Assembly: GCA_017347465.1 (NCBI GenBank)
Contig: AP021858.1
Location: 62,001 to 126,000, forward strand
Direction: 5' to 3'
Origin: Candidatus Nitrosymbiomonas proteolyticus
GTDB lineage: Bacteria; Armatimonadota; Fimbriimonadia; Fimbriimonadales; Fimbriimonadaceae
Length of the DNA stretch: 64,000 nucleotides
Part shown: positions 50,857 to 59,974 of the stretch, in pieces
Numbering within the stretch: position 1 is the first letter of the stretch
Layout of the letters: each line of letters opens with the position of its first letter
The notes under the pieces: generated by a model
What the model was told of the DNA's origin: nothing
Databases searched by the model: none
What the model saw: the letters and a program-made list of their open reading frames with translations, nothing else
Translations under genes and position numbers: made by a program

Positions 50857-51420
50857 ATGCTCCGGGGCAGGCGCAACCACAGGGAAGCCTTCGAGCGCGA
50901 AGCGGAGCGGGTGTTCTCGTCACTTTTCGGAACCGCTTTGCGATTGACTCGTTCGCGCGAGGAGGCCGAAGACCTAACGCAAGAAGCCATCGTACGGGCG
51001 TACGAGGCGTTCGAGAGGTTCGACGGCGCTAATTTCAAGGCTTGGATTCTTCGGATTCTGACGAACCTGTTTATCAATCGGTATCGCCAGAAGCAACGGA
51101 CGCCTTCGACGGCATCGCTCGAAGAAGACGGCATTTACGAGCCTATGGCGCCGGAGGGCCTTGAGCCGGACCGGGAGTTGTTCGACCAACTCGTAGGAGA
51201 GGAGGTCGAGGCGGCGCTCGGCAACGTGCCCGAGGACTTCCGAATGGCGGTGGTGTTGAGCGACATCGAAGGACTGACGTACCAAGAGATCGCCGACGCT
51301 ACCGGAGTGCCGATTGGGACCGTTAGGTCCCGACTTGCGCGAGGAAGGGCGATTCTGAGGCGCGAACTGGAATCTTATGCGCGAAAAGAAGGTTATTTGA
51401 AAGAAGGAACGATTGAATGA
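50857..51420 (+). CDS. ECF-type RNA polymerase sigma factor
   Basis: A 187-residue sigma-70-family factor. Region 2 includes FSSLFGTALRLTRSREEAEDLTQEAIVRAYEAFERFDGANFKAWILRILTNLFINRYR (seen in pieces, with the core-binding and -10-melting helices). Region 4 includes DFRMAVVLSDIEGLTYQEIADATGVPIGTVRSRLARGR, a helix-turn-helix that reads the -35 box. I chose the ATG at 50857 (MLRGRRNHREAF), 11 nt after TACACT; earlier starts give a proline-rich extension. The stop overlaps the ATG of the following gene (ATGA), as in a sigma/anti-sigma pair. Confidence 0.94.
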   Translation: MLRGRRNHREAFEREAERVFSSLFGTALRLTRSREEAEDLTQEAIVRAYEAFERFDGANFKAWILRILTNLFINRYRQKQRTPSTASLEEDGIYEPMAPEGLEPDRELFDQLVGEEVEAALGNVPEDFRMAVVLSDIEGLTYQEIADATGVPIGTVRSRLARGRAILRRELESYARKEGYLKEGTIE

Positions 51421-52148
51421 GCGATTGGCTCGAAATCCACGCATTGGCTGATAACGAACTGGACGCCAAATCGAAGGCTGAAGCCCGAAAGGCGGTCGAG
51501 GGCTCGCCTGCGGCGGCCTCCGAGTACCGATCTGTCCAGACGGTCAAGGAAACGCTCGCATCGAAAGCGGTCCAGGCCGAGGTTTCGGACGCTTGGAAGA
51601 AGTGCCGAGGTCGGCTCGATGAAATCGACAAGACGCACCGCGCCGAGTCGTTTGTGGGCAGGTTCTCGTGGGCGTTGAGCGGCCTTTTCGTGGTGGCCCT
51701 CGTCTCGACCGCGATCTACAATCGCACCGTCAACCCCCAAGCTCTCCGCACAGGCGATGTGGCTCGGATGGTGGCGGGTTTAGCTCCGCAGTATTCCTCG
51801 AGCCAGGGGCAGCCCCAAGACATGAGCACATGGGTGAGGAGCTCCCCCGTAACGCTCGATACTGGCAGCCTCAAGGTCATGGCTTACGCCGAGGGGCACT
51901 ACCGGGAGCATCCCGTGGCCATGATTCAGCTTTCGGACCGTGAGGGGAATCTCGCTCTCGTGGTCGTTCGAGGCGCGGGAAGGCTCGAAGGCGGCGAACC
52001 GATGCTGGGCTACAGCGGCTATCAGTCGGGCCAGATCGATACGCTCAACTTCGTTGCATGGCAGGATCGGGGTTACAGCCTGATGATTATGGGTCCCCGG
52101 CCGCATGAAGACCTTCGCAGCACGGCAGAGTCCATCCGACTTCGGTAG
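51417..52148 (+). CDS. probable anti-sigma factor, single-pass membrane
   Basis: A 243-residue protein coupled to the sigma gene by a 4-nt overlap. The N-terminal 70 residues are helical and resemble an anti-sigma binding domain (IHALADNELDAKSKAEARKAVEG), with a His where zinc anti-sigma factors start their H-x3-C-x2-C motif. The two cysteines are missing: Ala and Ser stand at SPAAASEY. A membrane helix (FSWALSGLFVVALVSTAI) separates this from an external domain (about residues 110-243) ending in FVAWQDRGYSLMIMG. It should hold the sigma factor at the membrane until an extracytoplasmic signal arrives. Confidence 0.85.
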   Translation: MSDWLEIHALADNELDAKSKAEARKAVEGSPAAASEYRSVQTVKETLASKAVQAEVSDAWKKCRGRLDEIDKTHRAESFVGRFSWALSGLFVVALVSTAIYNRTVNPQALRTGDVARMVAGLAPQYSSSQGQPQDMSTWVRSSPVTLDTGSLKVMAYAEGHYREHPVAMIQLSDREGNLALVVVRGAGRLEGGEPMLGYSGYQSGQIDTLNFVAWQDRGYSLMIMGPRPHEDLRSTAESIRLR

Positions 52149-52186
52149 CTTAGGTGCCCGCGCCGCCAGCCTCCCCACCAGCACCA

Positions 52187-52215
52187 AGGCCGCCCAGAGA
52201 GTATCTGAGCGGCCT
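52187..52215. terminator. hairpin between convergent genes (possible bidirectional terminator)
   Basis: AGGCCGC (52187-52193) pairs with GCGGCCT (52209-52215), with an inner CAGA/TCTG pair, giving about 11 bp around a 5-nt loop. There is no U tract on either strand. The hairpin is flanked by a direct repeat TCGGTAGCTT (52142-52151 and 52215-52224). Confidence 0.4.
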
Positions 52216-52244
52216 CGGTAGCTTGTAGTAAGGCTGGGACCGAA

Positions 52245-52952
52245 TTACCGATCGACTGGCGGATCGGCCTTGAACGGCTTCCCGGCCATCTCTTTGAGCT
52301 TGGCTCGCTGCCCGTCGGTGAGCACCTTGCCCAGTTCCGCATCGAGAACCTCGTTGTTCTTCTGCATCCTCTCTCGAAGTTGATCGCGGTCCATTCCGCC
52401 ATCGCGCATCTCTTGGAACAGGCTCTGATTCGCCTCAGCCTGCTTGGCCTGTAAGTCGGCGATTTTGGCCTTCTGCTGGTCGTTGATGCCGAGTTCCTTT
52501 TGCACGTCGGGCATCGTGATCGCTCGGTTGCCGGCGAGTTGAACGCGAATCTCGAAAAGTCGCTTCGACTGCTCAGGAGTGAGGATCTTGTCGACCTCCT
52601 TCTTCTGAGCGGCTTGGTACTTCTCCATCATCGCCTGCATCTCTTGCCGATCGGGAGGACCGCCCCCTCCCATCATGTCCTGCATGGCGGCTCGAATTTC
52701 TTCTCGAGACTTCTCTTGCAGCGCCTGCAGCTTGCTCTTTTGGTCGGGAGTGAGATTGAGGTCCCGCTGGACGTCTTCTCGATTCAGGAGTCCAAGGCCG
52801 CTCGTGTCCGAACCGCCAAATTGTCCTCCAAACCCTCGCTGTCCACCGAAGCCCCCTCGGCCCTGGCCACCGCCTTGGGCCGGTGCAAGCGTTGCCGCTG
52901 CCGCCAAAGCGCTCACCGCCAGAATGGCAATCACTGATCGTTTCCAGTTCAT
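52245..52952 (-). CDS. exported LTXXQ/Spy-like periplasmic protein
   Basis: A 235-residue protein with a signal peptide (VIAILAVSALAAAATLAPAQ), a Gly/Gln/Arg/Phe-rich linker, and a helical body with repeated Spy/CpxP-type LTP.Q motifs: LNLTPDQKSKLQALQEKSREEI, ILTPEQSKRLFEIR and LTDGQRAKLKEMAG. Spy-like proteins are ATP-independent periplasmic chaperones or metal-stress sensors. I chose the ATG at 52952 because AGGAG lies 9 nt before it; a Met three codons earlier is too close to that site. It follows the secretin gene by 52 nt and converges on the anti-sigma gene. Confidence 0.85.
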   Translation of the reverse strand: MNWKRSVIAILAVSALAAAATLAPAQGGGQGRGGFGGQRGFGGQFGGSDTSGLGLLNREDVQRDLNLTPDQKSKLQALQEKSREEIRAAMQDMMGGGGPPDRQEMQAMMEKYQAAQKKEVDKILTPEQSKRLFEIRVQLAGNRAITMPDVQKELGINDQQKAKIADLQAKQAEANQSLFQEMRDGGMDRDQLRERMQKNNEVLDAELGKVLTDGQRAKLKEMAGKPFKADPPVDR

Positions 52953-53004
52953 AGTCGTCATCTCCTACCTGTCTCGCATCCCCCGCTTAGGGAGGGGAAT
53001 TCGT

Positions 53005-55458
53005 TTAGCGTCCGCCTCCGGGGGGAGGAGTCGCGCCCCCGTGCCCCGTGGTCGTCGTTGGCTTGCTCGGCGGGATCGCGCCCTTGACGGCTTTCTGCGA
53101 CTCTTCTGAGAGCTTGCCCTGCCCCTCTTCGCGGAGCTTCCGAGCGTCCTCGTCACCCTTTACGACTCGCGGGGTCAGGAAGACGAGCAGTTCGGTCTTG
53201 ACGTCCTGCTTGTCCGTCGATCGGAACAGGTTGCCGAGCACGGGGATATCGCCCAGAAGCGGGACCTTCTTGACCGTCGACGACACGGTGTTGCGAATGA
53301 TGCCGCCGAGAATGATGGTCTCGCTGTCGCGAACGGAGACGACCGTGTTCGCCTGCCGCTGATTGATGATAGGCGCGTTGAAGCTCGTGAACCCCTGGAG
53401 GTCGTTGGCCGTCTGGTCGATCACCATCGTGACGTAGCCGTTAGCGGTGATCCGCGGGGTGACGGTCAGGACGATCCCCACGTCCTGGAACGCATAGGTG
53501 AACGTGAGGTTGCCGTTGATGTCCTCGCGCGAACTGAGCACGTAGGGCACCCGCTGGCTGATGTTGATGACGGCTTCGGAGTTGTTCGATGTGAAGATTC
53601 GGGGGGTCGAGAGCACGCGGAACTTCTGATCGGTCTGCAGCGCGTTCATGAAGGCCGTGAGCTTCCCGCCGGTGATCGTGTACCGAAAGCCTTGCAGCGC
53701 CGGAGTTGCGGTGGAAAGCCCGAAGCCCGTGCCCCCGGTTTGAGTCGTTCCCGGATCGCGGAAAGCGGGTGAATCTGTGAGATTCCACTCCACGCCAAGC
53801 TTCGAAGACGAGTCCAGCGTCGCCTCGACGATGATGGTCTCAATCATCACCTGCTCGGGGATCTTGTCGAGCTGTTCGAGGATCGACCGAACGAGGTCCA
53901 CGTTATCCGGCGAGGTCACCACGATCAGGCTGTTCGTGTTGAGGTCCGGGATGATTGTGATTTGGCCGGTGAGATCGCGAGTGTTGACGATGCGGCCCTG
54001 GTCGTCCCGACCTTGGGGCGCGGAAGTGCCCTGTTGCTGCCCGCCGAACGTACCGAAGCGGCCGCCTTGCTGAATCATGACTTGCGTCATGAGTTCGCCC
54101 GTGTTGGCATTCGGGTCCTCGAGGAGCAAGCCCAGTTCGCGGTCCGGGTCGTATTCTTCCTCGAAGCTTCGGCCGCCGCCCGTATTGCGGCCGCCCGTGT
54201 TCTGGCCGCCCGGCTGCCGATTGTTCTGGTTATTCCGGTTGCCGGACTGGGTCGTTCCCGTACGGCCGAACTGGTTGTTGCGGTTGGCGTTGTTACCCGT
54301 GTTGCGCGTTCCAAAGGCCTGGCTCAGCAGCCCGGCGACGTCGTCAGCCCGTGCATTGGCCAGCGAGACCACGAATGTCGAGGACTCCAGCTTGACCTCG
54401 GTATCCAACTCCTTGATGACGTTCCCGACCAGCGCGTGGTTCTCTTCGGTGGCCGTGACGATGATCGAGTTCGTTCGAGCGTCGGTCACAACGGTCCCAA
54501 ACGAGGCTTGCGGCGAACCAAATCGCATCGCCTGCTGAATCCGCTGCTCGAACGGCACGTTGGCGGTCCCGATTCCCCCACGGCCGGTTGGCGCGGTGGC
54601 GGTCAGTACGTTTTGAACTGCGGGGGCGATCTCTGCGGCGATCGCAAACTCAAGACGGTAGACCTTGGGAGTCATCGGCAGGTCGCTCTGCTTGTCCAAT
54701 TCCTCGATGAGCGAACCGACTTGGCGTTGCTCGGACGAAGGCGCGTTGACGATCACGGAGTTGGTATAGTCGTCGCTCGAAGCCCGCACCACCGATCCGC
54801 CCCTCCCAAAGCTCTGGAAACCGCCTCGGGTGTTGCGGCCCTGAAACCCGCCCCGGTTCATTTGCGTGCCGCCGCCACCAAACATCTGCATGAGTTGCTG
54901 CATCGGGTCTTGCACCGTCGCAAACACTTCGTTCACGACCCTCGATACCTGACTGGCGTTGGCGTACTTGAGCGGGTACACCTTGAGGTTCGTTTGGCTG
55001 CCCGAGAACATCGACTGGATCGCGCCCATGTCCATGCCCTCAAACGGGTTGCCGCTTCGGCCCCGATTGTCTTGGCCCCGCGTGTCGCGCTTTCGGATGA
55101 TGAGGAGCGAACCTTCCTTTCGCATGTCGAAGCCCTTCAGGCTGACGACCGCGTTCAGAATCTCGAACGCCTCGTTCAATGTGGCCGGTTTGGCGCTGGT
55201 GACCGTGATGGGGCCCGTAAGCTGAGGGTCCTTGACGATTGTGACGCCGGACGCCTTGGTCAGGGCCGCGATCACGGCATCGACGTTCGCGTTCTTGAAG
55301 TCCAGCGTGATTCGCTTAGTAGCGTCGAGCTTGAAGGATTCCCAGGGCTTCGAAGAGCCGCCCTGCGTCCCTCCGCCGAAGTCGAACTGAGCGAAACTCA
55401 GCGCTGAAACCAGCGCGAGAATCGCGATCCACGTCCACCTACTCTTCTTCGTTCGCAT
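53005..55458 (-). CDS. gspD: type II secretion system secretin GspD
   Basis: An 817-residue outer-membrane gate protein. After the signal peptide (WIAILALVSALSFAQ) come N0 (ITLDFKNANVDAVIAALT), N1 (LKVYPLKYANASQVSRVVNEVF), N2 (VYRLEFAIAAEIAPAVQNVL), N3 (STFVVSLANARADDVAGLL), a long Asn/Gln/Gly-rich linker and the secretin barrel region (VEWNLTDSPAF, then ETIILGGIIRN, VPLLGDIPVLGNLF and LLVFLTPRVV). Met at 55458 has AGGATGG upstream, and the gene overlaps the previous one by 20 nt. The C-terminal tail is Pro/Gly/Thr-rich. Confidence 0.95.
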   Translation of the reverse strand: MRTKKSRWTWIAILALVSALSFAQFDFGGGTQGGSSKPWESFKLDATKRITLDFKNANVDAVIAALTKASGVTIVKDPQLTGPITVTSAKPATLNEAFEILNAVVSLKGFDMRKEGSLLIIRKRDTRGQDNRGRSGNPFEGMDMGAIQSMFSGSQTNLKVYPLKYANASQVSRVVNEVFATVQDPMQQLMQMFGGGGTQMNRGGFQGRNTRGGFQSFGRGGSVVRASSDDYTNSVIVNAPSSEQRQVGSLIEELDKQSDLPMTPKVYRLEFAIAAEIAPAVQNVLTATAPTGRGGIGTANVPFEQRIQQAMRFGSPQASFGTVVTDARTNSIIVTATEENHALVGNVIKELDTEVKLESSTFVVSLANARADDVAGLLSQAFGTRNTGNNANRNNQFGRTGTTQSGNRNNQNNRQPGGQNTGGRNTGGGRSFEEEYDPDRELGLLLEDPNANTGELMTQVMIQQGGRFGTFGGQQQGTSAPQGRDDQGRIVNTRDLTGQITIIPDLNTNSLIVVTSPDNVDLVRSILEQLDKIPEQVMIETIIVEATLDSSSKLGVEWNLTDSPAFRDPGTTQTGGTGFGLSTATPALQGFRYTITGGKLTAFMNALQTDQKFRVLSTPRIFTSNNSEAVINISQRVPYVLSSREDINGNLTFTYAFQDVGIVLTVTPRITANGYVTMVIDQTANDLQGFTSFNAPIINQRQANTVVSVRDSETIILGGIIRNTVSSTVKKVPLLGDIPVLGNLFRSTDKQDVKTELLVFLTPRVVKGDEDARKLREEGQGKLSEESQKAVKGAIPPSKPTTTTGHGGATPPPGGGR

Positions 55459-56077
55459 CTTGATCCATCCTACGGTTGTTGTTGCTAAAATCGTTACCCG
55501 TTGGCTCAGGCCTGAGCGCAACTCCTCGCCCGATCTCCCCAGATACCGGTGGAGCGAAAGGACGTAAAGCCCCCGACCCGCTCGGGGTCAGTTCCTCGTA
55601 CTCCGTTACGGGAGTCAGCGTCGCGGTTCGGCCTGACCTCCCTTGAAGTGTCAGCGAATCTGGTCCAATCGACTGCACCGAGCAGGACTTCCAACTCTGC
55701 CCTGCGCCCAAAAACACCCACTCGCCGCTCGATTTGTTTTCCACAAGCGCTCTCGGAACTCCGTCCTCGACGAACCGGCCCGTAAACACCCAATCGACCT
55801 CGCCGCCCGCGAATTCTGCGGGTACGACGTTCGGCCCGATGGCGGACCCGCCCGAACGCGCCACCACAGGCATAAACGCGTCCCGAGGGGGCTCGTTCAG
55901 TCGGTCGAACTTCGCGCTGTAGTCCTCTTCGGTGAACCCAGCGGCCTTGGCTGCCTTCGGCCGCGGAATCGACCGCGACTTCTGGCCAGCCGTGGGCTCC
56001 GACGAGGTCATTACCCACGCCGCCACAACGACAATGCCCAGCCCACCATAGATAAGTTTTCGGTTCATTTGTGCCAT
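55439..56077 (-). CDS. PilP/GspC-like inner-membrane connector protein
   Basis: A 212-residue protein with one N-terminal membrane helix (LIYGGLGIVVVAAWVMTS), a linker, and a small beta domain (DWVFTGRFVEDGVPRALVENKSSGEWVFLGAGQSW in pieces) like the homology region of GspC or the PilP fold, which touches the secretin N0 domain. The C-terminal 40 residues are low complexity. Its place between the PilO-like and secretin genes fits this role. The stop overlaps the gspD start by 20 nt. Confidence 0.7.
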   Translation of the reverse strand: MAQMNRKLIYGGLGIVVVAAWVMTSSEPTAGQKSRSIPRPKAAKAAGFTEEDYSAKFDRLNEPPRDAFMPVVARSGGSAIGPNVVPAEFAGGEVDWVFTGRFVEDGVPRALVENKSSGEWVFLGAGQSWKSCSVQSIGPDSLTLQGRSGRTATLTPVTEYEELTPSGSGALRPFAPPVSGEIGRGVALRPEPTGNDFSNNNRRMDQDANEEE

Positions 56078-56683
56078 TTATCGCTGCTCCGCAAGGCTCC
56101 CAGTTCCCGCGCTGGCCGCTTGGTTGTTCGCCAATGGCCCCTCGGTCGAGCGGACGGGCTTCGAGCTTTGATACGCTCGTGCCTCGACGGTCGCGTTGAC
56201 TTTGTCCGAAGACCCATCGGCGCTCGCCAGTTGCACCCTAACTACCGACAGGCGAGAAGGCTTGGTTTCCAGCCGCCTGAGAAACTCGTGGACGTTGGGG
56301 AACGGTCCTTCGAGCGACATCGTGTAGGCGAGGGTGACCACTCCTTCGGCTTCGCCGGGTCGTTGAGGACGAAACGTGGCCAGTTTAACTCCACACTCCT
56401 GGGCGATCTCGGTCGCCGAAGCGAGAGCGTCCGCGCTCACCTTTCTGGGGTCGCCTTCCCAAGCGTAGGTGGCGATGAGGCCCTTCGCTTGAGCCTGGCG
56501 CTCCCGAAGGTCCTTAAGGCTTGCTTCCAGTTCGGCTTCCTCCTTGGCGCGCTGGAGCTTCGATTTCGCGGGCGCGGGCTCGGGCCAGAAGAGGTCAAAC
56601 CCCACCGCGGCGACCCCGATGAGGATCGCCAAGGCGAGGATCGCGCTCGCGCCCGAAAGGTGAGCGAGGTCCTTCAGACTCAC
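56078..56683 (-). CDS. PilO/GspM-like assembly protein
   Basis: A 201-residue protein with one membrane helix (SAILALAILIGVAAVGFDLF), a coiled coil (KLQRAKEEAELEASLKDLRERQAQAK) and a ferredoxin-like C-terminal domain (GVVTLAYTMSLEGPFPNVHEFLRRLE). This order is that of PilO/GspM, which pairs with the PilN part of the preceding gene to form the inner-membrane platform. It overlaps the upstream gene by 4 nt and abuts the downstream one. Confidence 0.82.
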   Translation of the reverse strand: MSLKDLAHLSGASAILALAILIGVAAVGFDLFWPEPAPAKSKLQRAKEEAELEASLKDLRERQAQAKGLIATYAWEGDPRKVSADALASATEIAQECGVKLATFRPQRPGEAEGVVTLAYTMSLEGPFPNVHEFLRRLETKPSRLSVVRVQLASADGSSDKVNATVEARAYQSSKPVRSTEGPLANNQAASAGTGSLAEQR

Positions 56684-57966
56684 GCCTTCACCCCCTTCTT
56701 CTGAGCTTCCGAAATCGGAATGTTGCCCACGGCATGAAACGTGATGGAGAAGTTGACGACGGGCGTGTCTGCGATCACGCCGTTGTTGGCGAAGACCAGC
56801 TTGACATCGCGGAACCGATCTTGGGCCGAGAGATATTCGAGGAATGCGGAGATCGACTCGTTGGCCTTGGACGTTCCCCGAATCGTCACCGGCTTGCCCC
56901 GCTCAAACGAAAACCCGGTGAGCCACAGGTCGTCGGGCGTCCCCTGCCCCACGACCGTAAGGACGTCGGAGGCGGTTTGGGCAGGTTCGAACGAGCGTGA
57001 GATCGGTGTCGCCATCCGCTGCATCTCGTTGAGCCCGTTCTGAAGCGTATCCCGCTGCCGCTTGAGGCGAGCCGTCTTCGAGTTCCACGCCGAATCGGAT
57101 TTCTTCGCCGCAGCCCTCATATCGCTGTAGTCGAGCCCCACCCAGGCGCAAAGGAGCAGCGCAGCTGCAAGCCCGAGTACGGCAAGTCGAGTCTTCGCAA
57201 CCTCCTTTTGCTGCTTGCGCTTCCGCGACTCCTCGGGCAACTCCAGCTTGACCCCCAAGCGGTCGATGTCGGCGCCCGCAAGCAGGGCTAAGGTGCTTTC
57301 GCCGGGCCGGAACTGCGCGCTCGGCAAGTCGAGATTGCCGGCGACGATCACGTCGGCCGGCTGGACGCCGGAAATGCCGAACGTTCGCGCGATCTCGGTT
57401 TCGATCGTCTCGGCGTCCTCGGTTGCGGGCGCGATTCGGCTGTAGACGAGTTCACCGTTGTCGATGATGTCGATGGCCAACCCCTCAGGCGCGACTTCGA
57501 CGACCGCACAGGTCATCGCTCCCAGCTTTTGCGCCATCAAGGCCGAGCCAAACGCCGCCGGAACTACGTGTTCAACTCGGAGCCCAGCTTCGGCGAAATC
57601 GGCAAACACCTTTCGCAGCGTCGCCAGAGGAACGGCGTCCACAATGGCCAGCCTGCCTTCGGGGGTCACGTCGTTCGTCAGTCGGAACCCGAACGCAAGC
57701 TCTTCGGCCTTGATCGGAAACAGTTGCCCGATCTGAACCGACAGCATCCGTTCGACTTCTTGAGGCGAGATGTTGGGCACTCGCAGCGACCGAATGAAGG
57801 CGGTGCGACGCGAGAGACAAGCCACGACCGCGCGCGAATCGAGCGCCTGCGCGGCCTGCTTGAGGGACCGAAAGTCCCGAGTCGCGCCCACCGCGGGGTC
57901 ATAAAAGGTGATCTCCGCCGATGCGGTCCAGCGGACGACGGGCAAGGCTGCCTTGGGCTTGCTCAT
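56680..57966 (-). CDS. PilM-PilN fusion (GspL-like) inner-membrane platform protein
   Basis: A 428-residue protein. The first 250 residues are an actin-like PilM domain (AVVACLSRRTAFIRSLRVPNISPQEVERMLSVQIGQLFPI in pieces; CAVVEVAPEGLAIDIIDNGELVYSR). A membrane helix (TRLAVLGLAAALLLCAWVGLDY) and a PilN domain (coiled coil and DVLTVVGQGTPDDLWLTGFSFERG) follow. It is thus one chain for what type IV pilus systems encode as PilM and PilN, like GspL. I chose the ATG at 57966, which overlaps the gspK stop by 4 nt. Confidence 0.85.
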   Translation of the reverse strand: MSKPKAALPVVRWTASAEITFYDPAVGATRDFRSLKQAAQALDSRAVVACLSRRTAFIRSLRVPNISPQEVERMLSVQIGQLFPIKAEELAFGFRLTNDVTPEGRLAIVDAVPLATLRKVFADFAEAGLRVEHVVPAAFGSALMAQKLGAMTCAVVEVAPEGLAIDIIDNGELVYSRIAPATEDAETIETEIARTFGISGVQPADVIVAGNLDLPSAQFRPGESTLALLAGADIDRLGVKLELPEESRKRKQQKEVAKTRLAVLGLAAALLLCAWVGLDYSDMRAAAKKSDSAWNSKTARLKRQRDTLQNGLNEMQRMATPISRSFEPAQTASDVLTVVGQGTPDDLWLTGFSFERGKPVTIRGTSKANESISAFLEYLSAQDRFRDVKLVFANNGVIADTPVVNFSITFHAVGNIPISEAQKKGVKA

Positions 57967-59231
57967 GAGTTCCCCCAAACGCTCACGTCTGCGGTCGGAG
58001 CGCGATTCCAACGCCAGAGCGTGTACACGTCAGGCAGCGCAGGTTTCCGCACCTTTCTCAGTACCGGCTGTCCTTCCACGATCTCGACTACGGCTTCGAG
58101 AGCCGTCTCCCTCGATCCGAATTGCCCGATCACCCTCACCACGAACGTCTGAGAACCCAGCGTCAGCAAGTCGATGCTGCTCGCGAGGACCTCAGGGGTG
58201 AGTCCAGGGATCGTCGTTAGCTCTCCCAGAGTCTGGAGCCCCCCGCTCTGCTGACGAGAAGCCATCGCAGACGAAATATCGGGAGTAAAGCCTGGGATCG
58301 AGTTCAAAACGGCTTCCGATGCTGTATTCACGTTGATTCTTCCCACTTGGGTTGTGGCTTCGCCGACGCGGCAATTGTCGAGAATGGCGGCCGCGTCGTT
58401 GATGTTCATTCCAGGCAGAAGTAATACATCGCCGAAGCCGGTGAACGTTCCCACCTGGTTCCTTCGCTGGACGATGGCTTGCGCGATTCCCTGCGAGACG
58501 CCGACCTGAGCGAGTTGTTGGGCCGAAGCGGCGTTCAAGTCGAGCCTAGCTTGGCCATCAGGCCGAGTACCGATCGGCGACCGAGAATCGACCGTGGCAA
58601 GCTGAATCATTAGCGGCTGCTCTTCGGGTCCCCCTTGCACGAGATACTGACTCGTCACAACTTCCTGCGGGATCGAATACAGCGTCTGCGGCGTGAAACC
58701 CTTGACCAGAAGCACTTCATCGACCGTGTCCATCGGCCTCAAGGCGGCGTTGTAGGGGTTGGCCAAGCTGTTGTAGTACTCGTCTTTCGCTCCCTCCGGA
58801 CGGGCATTCAGGTCGCCGGAACGCCAGTCCAACAGGCTGTCGATCTGCTCCGAAGTGAGTGGGAGCCGGTAAAGCTGCTCTTCGGCCGCGGTGTTGAGGT
58901 TGATGAAACTGCAGGCGTCCACGATTTCAAACCGAAACGCGCCCCTTCCCACGAGGAACCGCTGATCGCCCACCTCTCCGGACGTATACCAAGCGTCGGC
59001 CGTCGAAATCAGCGTCGGGTCGATCGTGGGGTCGGCGAGAACCCCCAGCGCGTATTGGATTCCGGCATCGGCAAGCAGTTCGGCCCGCCGACCCTCGATG
59101 CGGTTGCGGATCGAACGCATCTCGGCGTGCTCGCGGACGCTGAACGCCACGGCTAGGGTGATGAGACCGGTCAAGACGACGAGCCCCAACACGAGCCCAC
59201 CGCCGCGCTGAGTTCTTCGAACCCTCCTCAT
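57963..59231 (-). CDS. gspK: type II secretion minor pseudopilin GspK
   Basis: A 422-residue minor pseudopilin. The N-terminal hydrophobic helix follows RRTQRGGGLVLGLVVLTGLITLAVAFS, and ELLADAGIQYALGVLAD continues it. The large globular part has two helix-hairpin-helix-like repeats (LDLNAASAQQLAQVGVSQGIAQAIVQRRN and INVNTASEAVLNSIPGFTPDISSAMASRQQ, in pieces), typical of GspK. It caps the pseudopilus with GspI and GspJ. Overlaps of 4 nt with both neighbours show tight coupling. Confidence 0.9.
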   Translation of the reverse strand: MRRVRRTQRGGGLVLGLVVLTGLITLAVAFSVREHAEMRSIRNRIEGRRAELLADAGIQYALGVLADPTIDPTLISTADAWYTSGEVGDQRFLVGRGAFRFEIVDACSFINLNTAAEEQLYRLPLTSEQIDSLLDWRSGDLNARPEGAKDEYYNSLANPYNAALRPMDTVDEVLLVKGFTPQTLYSIPQEVVTSQYLVQGGPEEQPLMIQLATVDSRSPIGTRPDGQARLDLNAASAQQLAQVGVSQGIAQAIVQRRNQVGTFTGFGDVLLLPGMNINDAAAILDNCRVGEATTQVGRINVNTASEAVLNSIPGFTPDISSAMASRQQSGGLQTLGELTTIPGLTPEVLASSIDLLTLGSQTFVVRVIGQFGSRETALEAVVEIVEGQPVLRKVRKPALPDVYTLWRWNRAPTADVSVWGNS

Positions 59232-59974
59232 GGCTGCGTCGTACCTCCGAGTCCGGCAGGGTTCTCAGGCGTAACGTCGCTGGCCGGCAGCCGAATGACC
59301 AGCACCCTTCGCTCGGTCGGCCGCTGGCTCAACACATACGTGATTCGAACAGACGCAGGCAAGCGAGGAGGGTCCATCGCCGTGGTGTCCCAATAGGGCG
59401 TCCACGTCGTCCCGTCCCAAAACTCGAACACCATCGCGCTGACGTCCTCGTTCATGACGCGCTCCCATCCGCCCTGATAGGGGTCGCCATCGGAGGGGCG
59501 TTGCTCGCGGACAAAAAGCCCCGAAACGTCGGGCGCCTCACCCACGGGGGTCGTCTGCAGCGAGATTTCGGCGAGCCCTCCTTGAGGGCCGTACTGCTCG
59601 TTGAGCGTCTCGAAGTCGCCTTGCGCGCCGATGAAAGCGCCGTTCGGTTGGAGGCCCGTTGAAGTGAAAATGAGCATGTCGGGCAGGTCGCCGAGGTCGG
59701 AAAGCTCGGAAGCCGAACCCGAAGAGAAGGCGATGAAATAGCTGGGGCTGACGACGCTGTCCGCGCTCAAGAAGCTGCTGCCGATCAGCTTCCGGAGTTC
59801 GTCGTCGAACCGCTCGATCCGCGCTCTCTCTTCCTGCGCGGGAATCACCTGCTCCTGAACCACCAAAGCGGTGCGAAAGGTCTGGACGAGCCCGGCCGCG
59901 AGGATCGCCATGATCGCCACCGATACGATCAGTTCGATCAGCGTGACACCTCTACTGAGCCTACCCACAGTCAA
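59228..59974 (-). CDS. gspJ: type II secretion minor pseudopilin GspJ
   Basis: A 248-residue prepilin-like protein. The type III signal is SRGVTLIELIVSVAIMAILA with Gly before the cleavage site, followed by a beta-rich domain. The PAQEERARIERFDDELRKLI stretch, the gene order H-I-J-K and the large size indicate GspJ. It overlaps both neighbours by 4 nt. Confidence 0.85.
   Translation of the reverse strand: MTVGRLSRGVTLIELIVSVAIMAILAAGLVQTFRTALVVQEQVIPAQEERARIERFDDELRKLIGSSFLSADSVVSPSYFIAFSSGSASELSDLGDLPDMLIFTSTGLQPNGAFIGAQGDFETLNEQYGPQGGLAEISLQTTPVGEAPDVSGLFVREQRPSDGDPYQGGWERVMNEDVSAMVFEFWDGTTWTPYWDTTAMDPPRLPASVRITYVLSQRPTERRVLVIRLPASDVTPENPAGLGGTTQP

Noticed and set aside
53962-55407. 481-residue plus-strand frame opposite gspD
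   Set aside because: Antisense shadow of the secretin gene, rich in Arg, Val and His without any motif.
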